Shown here: piece after piece, positions 57,101 to 64,000 of the stretch
Layout: each line of letters starts with the position of its first letter
How positions within the stretch are numbered: the stretch's first letter is position 1
Assembly: GCA_032358165.1 (NCBI GenBank)
Contig: JAALGY010000041.1
Coordinates: 2,542,001 to 2,606,000 of the forward strand
From: Diplosphaera chodatii
Taxonomy: Eukaryota > Chlorophyta > Trebouxiophyceae > Prasiolales > Stichococcaceae
DNA: 64,000 bases
Reading direction: 5' to 3'
Translations under genes and position numbers: made by a program
Notes under the pieces: model-generated
What the model was told of the DNA's origin: nothing
The model's database searches: none
Seen by the model: the letters and a program-made list of their open reading frames with translations, nothing else

Positions 57101-58381
57101 GCTTGTCAAGCCATGCAATATCAGCAAAAGGTGCCAAGGGAGCAAAGCCAGAAGTGGGCAAGGGCAACCAGATACCAGCGCGGGACTTCATTGCCTCACC
57201 TGTGTGCCGCTGCGGCCGCTCTCCTCTGCGGACAGCACGCCGACGGCCTCCCTGATGGCTGCCACCGCCTGCTGCGCCGTCTCCCGCTCGTCCTCCGGCG
57301 CGCCGTCCGACGTGATGCTCTCGTGCGACGTCAGCATCGGCCGGGCGGCGGAGGGCGGGGCGCGCAGCCGCGGGCTGGTGGTGAACTTGCTGCCGCCAGC
57401 GCCCGCTGCCACCTGCCCGCTGCCCAGCAGCTTCTGCATCTGCAGGCTGCCCGGCACCTTGTTCTGCAGGGCAGCGGCAGCTGCGTCAAGGGTCAGTCCT
57501 CCTGCGTACATCCGCACATTTGCCAGACAGGCCATACCAGGGCCGCTGCACGCACCTGTATGTAGTCGCCAAGCAGCTTGTAGTTGTGCTGCACGTTCTC
57601 AAACGTCTGCTGCACGCTGTGGGCTGCGTTCTCTGGCGCCTGCTTCAGCTGCAGAGCCACGCTCTCCAGCTTCTTGGCTGCCTTTTGCTGAACCTCAAAG
57701 CCGCCATGCCTGCCCTGTTGTCAGCCAACAAAAGGAGTCATAATGATGGCAGCAGCGCTTCGTGTCGCTACGAAGGTCTGCTTGTACGAGGCTCCTGAGA
57801 TTTACCATGTCGCGCAACTTCACCACACGCACATCTGCCAGCGCCGGCGCCTGGAGTGACGGGAAGAGCGGCCGCGAGGGCTGCGCCATTGCTACATGGA
57901 TGCTGTTGCTGAAGGCCTGCACGAGGTCCCAGTCCTTTGCGGGCTCCTCCGCCAGGCTGCTCTGTGTGCCGCTCTTGATGAGCGCCTGCCGGCCAGCATG
58001 AAGGCCGCTGCTGTCAATGCCGCTGCTGCCGCTATGCCGCCGCACGTCCACTGAACTCTGCACCCGACGCATCGAGGGGCCCGAGAGGCTGCTGCGCTGA
58101 TGCCTGCTGCTGCCGCCCCGCATCATGGCATCGTCCAGCGTCTGCCGCCGACTGCGCGGCGAGCCGATGCCGAGCGAGTCCAGCGTGCTCTGTGCCCGCG
58201 CCACGTCCGCGGCGGATGTCTGCCGCATTGTGTCCTGAAAGCTGTCCAGGCTGCTCTTGATGCGCCTGACGGGGGTGCTCTGCGATGCAGAGCTGATAAG
58301 CAGATCTGCATTACGTCTGGCTGTCAGCAGACTGGCGCTGAGGGCGTCCAGGGACGGCTTCTTGCCCTCGTCTTGCTTCAT
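54166..58381 (-). CDS. DGD1: Digalactosyldiacylglycerol synthase, DGD1 type
   Basis: A GT4-family UDP-galactose:MGDG galactosyltransferase of the chloroplast outer envelope that makes the thylakoid lipid DGDG. The ATG at 58381 ([14 protein letters not shown]) opens a Ser/Arg-rich N-terminal extension of about 300 residues, including helical stretches ([20 protein letters not shown]). The conserved part begins [20 protein letters not shown] (about 56960-57020), then [103 protein letters not shown] and [20 protein letters not shown]. The C-terminus has [20 protein letters not shown] and [17 protein letters not shown], all diagnostic for DGD1 and not for MGD or sucrose enzymes. The stop is taken as TGA at 54166-54168, but the sequence around it (ACAG/GTAAGTGAG) is also a strong splice donor, so a short further exon is possible. 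Confidence 0.94.
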
Positions 58382-58880
58382 GGCGTCAGTGCTCCGGATG
58401 TCAGCGGTCACCGGGCCCGCTTGTCGTGAGAGGCCGCATGGGAGTGGTCTCGAGTGTGCGGCAGACTACAGCGTATTCTACCAAGGGCAAGCCCCGCAGA
58501 TATGCTGATGTGTGCGGTGTTCGAGCAGGTCGAGTGTCTCGAAGATCTTGGCGGAGGGCCGAGCACAGGCTGTGCTGCAGGGTGGGCTATGTTCAGATTT
58601 GGTTGTGCTGATGCCAAGCATGAACCCCTGTACTGAACGTCTCCATCCCAGCCATCGTTCACCGTATGCTGCCAACAAGTCACCTCTCCAACAACCCACA
58701 CTCAAAGACTGCACACCGCTGATACACCAATGTACAAGTGGTACTACCGCACCGCCCATTCCAGAGGCCATGCACATGCAGGTATGCACACCACATCTTC
58801 AGCCTCCCTCTTCAAACCGCGCATAGAAGCCGCAGCCCATGCCTGCGCACTTAACATGCGTTTGGGAACGGAACGGCGTT
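58382..58880. other. Intergenic, DGD1 promoter and AlkB-gene 3' end
   Basis: Both neighbours are on the minus strand. The 58480-58600 part shows a plausible acceptor and a short open frame, but it does not add the missing end of the GRF finger of the gene to the right, so it is left unassigned. Confidence 0.4.
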
Positions 58881-61012
58881 TCACGCTGCAGGTTGCACAG
58901 GCATGACGTACATGGCTGTGTGCAACGGCATCTCATGCTGCTCACTTTGTGTGTTGTCGCAACTGAAGTAGTAGCGCTGCTTGACGGAAACCTCCTTCAC
59001 GCCCAGCCTGGCTTCGTCCCCCTTGGGGTAGGCTGCCTTCAGGATGGCACGCTTGCCGCAGCGGCACTGCAGGGCATAGCAACCCAGACTGAGTTTCAAC
59101 CCGGTGACACATACTGAGGTTGGCACAGCAAACAGCTTGAAGAGTCGGAGTGAACCACAACTGCCTTGCCTGTGGCACATTGGACTCAAACTCGGGCTTC
59201 AGTCGCCGGAACGTCAGGTTGACACGTGCAGCGCCTGCCACGGGGTGTGGCTGGGATATGGCCATGCGTGGCACCTCGTGCTTCCACGCCTCCTGACATG
59301 GCGGCCTGCGCAGGGCTGACTGATTAAGCGCTGCAAAAACCTGATCTCCTGCCGGCAATCTCCGGCTTTGCAGCGGTTGCAACCAGCGCGTCTAAGCAGA
59401 AAGCTCACCACATGATCAGCAGGGAGTTGTGCGGCAGTGTGATGTCCACAGATGGCTGCGGATGCTTCCGCTCGGGCTTGCGCTTACGGGAGCTGGCTTC
59501 GGGCTTTGCTGCCGGCTTCTCTGCCGCTGCCACGGCACGCCGAACCTGAGACACGACAGCTCAGACGTCGGGACATTGCCACAGCTGCTGGTACGACAAA
59601 TTAGCAGGCGCAGGGCACACGAGCATACGCAGGAGATGAAGGGTGACCTTACCCGGAACAGCCGTGAGGCGCCTAACGAGAGCGATGCGATTATGGGACG
59701 TGTTCCCAGCAGTGTCAGCCGATCTGCGTGCGCACCAGAGGTGTCCTGCCCATCCCTGTACAGATTGCCGAAGCAATAGCTTGCCCGCCAGCCTGCCCTG
59801 CATGCGACGGGCCGAAGCAGCGTCACAGTCTGATGACAGCAGCTGCTGACATCGCTGGTGCTAGCCCTTGCTGGCCAGCATGGTGGGGGTCCACAGCACG
59901 ACACACCTGTCTAACGCATCAAGGGGTCGGTCGCTGCCAGCAGCCAGCCGGTTGACGTGGCTGTCGATCAGCGCGGAAGCCTGCGCCAGACACTCCGGCA
60001 CATGCCGCTGCTCCACATTCACTGAGGCATCTGCCGCGCTGTCACCATCTACTAGGCCCTTCAGATCTCGGGCTGCCTGGCAAAGCAGGAATCACCGTCA
60101 GGCGACGCAGCACGTGTGCATGATGCCTTGAGAGATGAGCACAGCAAAGTAGGTATGCAAAAAGTGCACCCAGTCCAGCACCATACGGAGGTTATCTTGG
60201 CATCGGCGAACTCAAAGTACGCAGACTTCCGCGGGGCGAGGTGCCTCTGATTGAAGATGTGCCACACCGGCTGCTCCCACGACTGAGAATCTTGCAGCAT
60301 GGCCTGCGCCATCATGTCACGGTGTCAAAGTACGCTCGTCGCACCAGCTCAGCACGACCCAGCCACACAAACAGGCGGGCGGGCGGGCGTCTCCACGCCG
60401 GACCTTGAGCAGCTCGGTCGCCAAGGCCCGCGGCAACACGTCGCGCACAAGCTCGCAGGGCGCCTCGTGCTTGAGCTGCTCGTCCGAGATTGCCACTTTG
60501 CGGCCGTCCGTGCGTCGCAGATACACTAGCGGCGCCGGCGCAGACAGCACGGATGTGATGGAGCGCTGCGGCGAAGGCACAGGCTGCTGCAGTGGCCGCT
60601 GCTGCTGTAGTTTATGCCGCTCGTCTACCCCTGATGCCAGTGACAGCTGTTGCCGCATGCACTGCTTCTGCAGTGGCTGCCAACTCTCAGGCGTGCTGGG
60701 CTCCGGGAGTCCTGCAGTGTCGACGACTGTCCCACTGCTGCACTCATCCTGGTTCCGCTGGTCGCCTGCGGCCGGAGCTGGCTGCGACTCCGGCATCTGG
60801 CATGGGTGCTGGTCTGCATGAGCGTCTGGCTGTGCGGCAGCCTGTGCGCTGCCAACCGACGTGCATGCGTCCAGGTGCTCGTTGATGCGGAACGCCGGCA
60901 CGCTGGCGTCGCAGATGGGACACTGTACAAAGCGCGATGCCGCAGGGTCCGTATTGACCGTGGCTAGTTGGCTGGAGCCATGCGCTTTGCGCTTCCTGTG
61001 CAGCACCTGCAT
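58881..61012 (-). CDS. AlkB-like 2OG-Fe(II) DNA-repair dioxygenase with UBZ and GRF zinc fingers
   Basis: Likely reverses alkylation damage on DNA by oxidative demethylation. From the ATG at 61012 (MQVLHRKRKAHGSSQLATV) a Rad18-type UBZ finger appears at about residues 29-51: FVQCPICDASVPAFRINEHL with DAC. A Gln-rich linker follows, then the AlkB core: AISDEQLKHEAPCELVRDVL, PVWHIFNQRHLAPRKSAYFE, WRASYCFGNLYRDGQDTSG, the iron ligands in GAHADRLTLLG and KHEVPRM, IIASLSLGASRLFRVR, and the 2-oxoglutarate-binding RVNLTFRRL. These match ALKBH2-type enzymes. At the C-terminus CRCGKRAILKAAYPKGDEAR and QRYYFSCDNTQSEQ form most of a GRF zinc finger, but the last Cys expected after the tract is not seen before the TGA at 58881-58883. 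The finger may be incomplete, or a final exon may be missed at a GTGAGC donor-like site there. UBZ suggests recruitment to ubiquitinated chromatin or PCNA; that is inference. Confidence 0.88.
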
Positions 61013-61727
61013 GCTGCCCGCGGCGCTGGCCCTAAGTGCGATTACCAGGCAGCACGAGCAGCACAGCAGCTGCAGAGCGCAAATGCTGATGCTTTCATGC
61101 TGTGAACTGTCGTGTGCTGGATGTGATACCTGCGCAACAGTTCCTGAAACATCCGCTGTTTCCAGCTGTGGACTTCAAGCTATTCGCTGACTTGCAGCAG
61201 TGTGTCCTTGGTGCATGTTGTGTCCGTGTAAGGTCGCTGCTGTACCGTTGCCATCCTCCTGCGATCTGTCCAATCATCTGCATGCAGTACACCTGCCGTG
61301 TTATGCATGCTGAGCACTGCTGAGTTATTTCGCCTAGCGCCTGAGAACTGCACTTGGCAAATGCTCAGGAAGTGATTGAAGCTACATTGACCATTGTTAC
61401 CTGATTCATCGGGCGTAGTCAGTGCAGTCCATAGGTGGAGTGCTGACCAGGTGCAGCCGCATGAGCACCCACAGCATGGCATGGTCCAGTACATGCGTGC
61501 ATGGGCTGCATCGCATGCAGATATCGCCCTGCTCCTTTCGTCAGGGGCTGGCTGGCAGGTGCCTCCGTACTCTGGCGGCGGGCAGCTCCAGGACCCAGTC
61601 ACCACAGCGGCTGCCGCGGCCGCAAAGTTGCACCCGCCCCGCTGCAGCGCAATGGCAACCACCGCCAGCAGTCAGCCACCTCAGCGGCGCGGCACCGCTA
61701 TGCAGCCTGCTCCCGCCAGCAGCAGCA
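61013..61727. promoter_or_regulatory. Head-to-head interval, AlkB gene / ArfB gene
   Basis: Contains both promoters. The ArfB reading frame is open leftwards to about 61422, so its first exon or presequence may start further upstream than annotated. No other gene is visible. Confidence 0.35.
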
Positions 61728-62756
61728 ATGGTGTTTGCAGCCAGGACCAGCGGCCGGCGGCAGCTGCATGCCAGCACGGTCTGTTTTGGGAAGAAGAAGA
61801 GCGCAGAGGGCCTGGTGAAGCGCATCACAAAAGGTCTGCATGGGTCCGAACGGGCAGAATGTCAACTATATACGATCCCTACACAAGCACTGTCATAGCT
61901 GTGGTGATGCTGCAGATGACGTGGAAATCTCGTTTGCTCGGAGCGGTGGAGCAGGAGGCCAGAATGTCAACAAAGTCAACACGAAGGCGAGTTGCCGTCA
62001 CGGTCGACACAGGTCGCCTCAGTGATGCTGCAGTACTAGCTCATATGCCACATGGCCTAGCCTAAAGTTGGGTAGTGCTGGCTTCAGGTCGACATGAGGC
62101 TGGATCTAGGCGCTGCAACATGGCTGCCGGATGACATGAAGGAGGCGCTTCGAGAAAAGGTGTGTGCAGCGCGAAGCACGATACTCGCTGCAGCGCTGAT
62201 GTGGCGTGGGCATATCAAAAGCCGGGACTGCAACAGGGTGCCCGCCTTGCAGGAGAAAAACAGGATCAATGGCGAGGGCGAGCTGGTTGTGACTTCAGAG
62301 AGAACGCGCACACAGGGGTGCGCATGAGGGTGGTCAGGCTCAGCGCTCCCCAACAGAACCAAGTGAAAGCATGGCACATGCTGGCCGCCCCTGACGTTTG
62401 TGAGTTGCCTGCGCAGTGGCAACCTAGAGGACGCCCTGCAGAAGCTGCAAAGCTTCATCGATAAAGCCGCGCTTGATGTGCAGCCCATCGAGTCCGATCC
62501 AGTCAAGCAGAAGAAACTTGCCAAGCAGTGCGTACCTGCAATGCACTCGACATATGTCTCGATGATTATGCAGCGTCTGCAGCAGCACACTTACGCTGGC
62601 ACCTGCAACTGGATCTTGCGAGCTTCCATCATCCCATCCTGCCTCTCTGCTGTTGCACACAGGAAGAAGCAGGCGAATGAGAACCGGCTGCAGACGAAGA
62701 AAATGAAGTCCATGAAGAAGACAGATCGCAAGGCTGGCAAGCGAGTGGACTATTAG
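61728..62756 (+). CDS. arfB: GGQ peptidyl-tRNA hydrolase, ArfB/ICT1 type, organelle-targeted
   Basis: A codon-independent release factor that frees stalled mitochondrial or bacterial-type ribosomes by hydrolysing peptidyl-tRNA. The ATG at 61728 gives MVFAARTSGRRQLHASTVCF, a plausible mitochondrial or plastid presequence, then GKKKSAEGLVKRITK. After a phase-1 intron comes DDVEISFARSGGAGGQNVNK with the catalytic GGQ (about 61920-61986), then VDMRLDLGAATWLPDDMKEA, EKNRINGEGELVVTSERTRT, GNLEDALQKLQSFIDKAALD and a basic tail ending KMKSMKKTDRKAGKRVDY, TAG at 62754-62756. The Lys/Arg tail is what ArfB/ICT1 inserts into the mRNA channel, and the codon-recognition domains of RF1/RF2 are absent, which separates it from true release factors. 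Four or five exons. The start could be moved upstream in the same frame. Confidence 0.92.
61987..62087 (+). other. GC-AG intron in the ArfB gene
   Basis: The conserved protein run NKVNTK-VDMRL is interrupted exactly here. The donor is AAG/GCGAGT and the acceptor TTCAG/GTCGAC, so the intron begins with GC rather than GT. Shifting to a GT would break the conserved frame. Confidence 0.8.
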
Positions 62757-62829
62757 CTGCCGTGCAAGCTGGTTGGAGAAATGCTCGTGGTCCGTGTGCC
62801 ATCAGCTGGCTGTGTTACATTCGTGAAAC

Positions 62830-62834
62830 TGTAA
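62830..62834 (+). terminator. Putative TGTAA poly(A) signal for ArfB
   Basis: TGTAA 74 bases after the ArfB stop codon, the closest such word in the correct orientation. Confidence 0.5.
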
Positions 62835-62934
62835 CAACAGTGGAGTGCGCACTGCTCTTCTGGCACGAATGGACATTGGAGGTGCTGTGCAAGCGTCTAC
62901 TGATGACATGGCCGTGCCTTGCTTGTGGTCTGAA

Positions 62935-62939
62935 TTACA
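62935..62939 (-). terminator. Putative TGTAA poly(A) signal for the right-edge gene
   Basis: Minus-strand TGTAA about 235 bases past the stop of the partial gene; another copy lies at 62815-62819. Confidence 0.4.
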
Positions 62940-63171
62940 GTCAAATGCAGCACAGTGCTGCGCGCAGCACTAACATCAGTTGGAAGCAGTATCCAAGGCT
63001 GCCTCAAGGAACGAAAGGTGTGGAGCTGCTCAGCAGCCCTTGCATTTTCAACATGGCATGACCCTCCTCTCCTGGGCCAGGGTTTCCACACCGCAGGACG
63101 TACACCTTTGTGCGCAGGTCATCTGGGCCTGTGCAGCATCGTTCATTTCCGGAGACCGCGCACCCACCACC

Positions 63172-64000
63172 CTACCAGAGCTGGTGACTGCCAGTGCTGT
63201 TGGTGCGGTGGTGGCCGTTCAGCAGCCCGGTGCCTGACAGCAAGCCGTTGGGCAGGCCGGAGGCGGGGTGCAGGCCCGGCACCATGGGACCATTCGCTCC
63301 GGGGTGGCCCCCGGGCTGCGGACCAAAGTGCGGCGGCATGCGCGGCGGCGGGAAGGCGCCCGGGTGGCCGCCCGGGTGCCCGTTCATCGGCTGCTGCGCC
63401 GCCGGCGCCCCAGGGTGGCGGAAGCCGCCCGGGGGGTGCGGCACCCCGGGGTGGGCGCCGCTGCCGGCACGCGCCAGGTTGGCGACCGCAGGCGGCAGAC
63501 CGCCCGCCTTGATTGGCAGCTGCTGGCCGGGCGCCGGGGGCTTGCCGCCGGCTGCGGAGCTGGCGCCACCGCTGGGTGCGGCGGCGCTGGGCGCGGCGCT
63601 GCCGACGGGAGCAGGGAAGAAGGCTGCCGAGGCCGCGGGCACGCCGGGGGGCGGCGCAGCAGACGCAGCGGTCGGCGGGGCCGTCTTGCGGCCGGACGGC
63701 CCAGGGCCAGGCAACGGGCGGGGGCCGTTGGCATGGCCTGGCGCCGGCGTGCCCTTGCCGCCTGCACGACAGCAAAGTGGTTGACAACCTTGCACTGTAT
63801 GGCACCCCATGCGCCCATACCATTACTGCAGGGTGGCAGGTGGCACGAGCCATAGCAGCACACAGTGCTTCACGCATTGCTGATTTTTGACGCTTGCCAA
63901 GAGGATATACCCAGGAACCGAACTCACCGCTCGAGGTGGCCGACGGCGACTGGCTGGTGAGGCTGTCGACGGAGGACACCGAGCCCAGCGCCCCGCCGAG
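63172..64000 (-). CDS. 3' end of an unrecognised Pro/Gly/Ala-rich gene (partial)
   Basis: The product runs in from beyond the right edge. The outer exon reads SSVDSLTSQSPSATSS and ends at a GGTGAG donor near 63929. The next exon, after GTGCAG near 63762, encodes about 195 low-complexity residues rich in Pro, Gly, Ala and His (for example HPGGHPGAFPPPRMPPHFGP), closing with LLNGHHRTNSTGSHQLW and TAG at 63172-63174. Disordered tails like this occur in RNA-binding proteins and transcription co-regulators, but no domain is visible, so no function is assigned. The strand and frame are supported by the long stop-free run and the splice signals; plus-strand frames over the same bases are equally long shadows caused by high GC. 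Confidence 0.55.

Larger units (their letters stand above)
62757..63171. other. Convergent 3' intergenic region
   Basis: Holds the 3' ends of the ArfB gene (+) and the partial gene on the right (-). No coding pattern is seen. Confidence 0.5.

Noticed and set aside
61728..62756. Classifying the GGQ protein as release factor RF1/RF2
   Set aside because: It lacks the codon-recognition domains and has the short length and basic tail of ArfB/ICT1.

Overview
The window is a stretch of nuclear DNA from a green alga, most likely a Chlorella/Coccomyxa-type trebouxiophyte. The basis is GC-rich coding sequence, genes split by many introns of roughly 100-300 bases, plant-type families (DGD1, a PHD-first CHD3/PICKLE remodeller, CYP71/PPWD1, an ATX-like SET protein), an arginine deiminase of the kind known from Chlorella, and TGTAA words (the chlorophyte poly(A) signal) behind several genes. 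The species cannot be fixed from sequence alone. All genes use the standard code. I see no tRNA, rRNA, transposon, CRISPR array or organellar DNA. Gene limits below run from start codon to stop codon and include introns; the joins were inferred by eye from GT/AG signals and protein continuity.

Left third (1-26 kb): PPWD1/CYP71 cyclophilin (+), PP2C phosphatase (-), histidinol-phosphate aminotransferase (+), the GARP tethering subunit VPS54 (-), a small intronless protein made only of the Hsp90-activating AHA1 N-terminal domain (+), arginine deiminase (-), and a LAMMER/CLK kinase (-).

Middle (27-52 kb): two very long chromatin genes flank two small ones. A CHD3/PICKLE-like remodeller (+, 10.3 kb) is followed by a glycerophosphodiester phosphodiesterase (-) and an eEF1A lysine methyltransferase (+). 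Then comes an 11.6-kb minus-strand gene that reads as a Trithorax/ATX-like SET-domain protein. It carries PHD, HMG-box, AT-hook-like, three SAND, PHD-ePHD and tandem Tudor modules ahead of the SET domain. The three SAND-like modules are the most unusual thing in the window.

Right third (52-64 kb): a 1.7-kb gap without a convincing gene, the galactolipid synthase DGD1 (-), a UBZ-AlkB-GRF DNA-repair dioxygenase (-), an organellar GGQ peptidyl-tRNA hydrolase (ArfB/ICT1 type, +) with a GC-AG intron, and the 3' end of a low-complexity Pro/Gly/Ala-rich gene (-) that runs off the window.

Neighbours are mostly unrelated housekeeping functions, as expected for a eukaryotic chromosome arm, so no operon logic applies. 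Genes alternate strand, giving several short head-to-head intervals that must hold two promoters each. The chromatin and splicing genes (PPWD1, CLK, CHD3, SET) are a loose functional theme but not a proven cluster.
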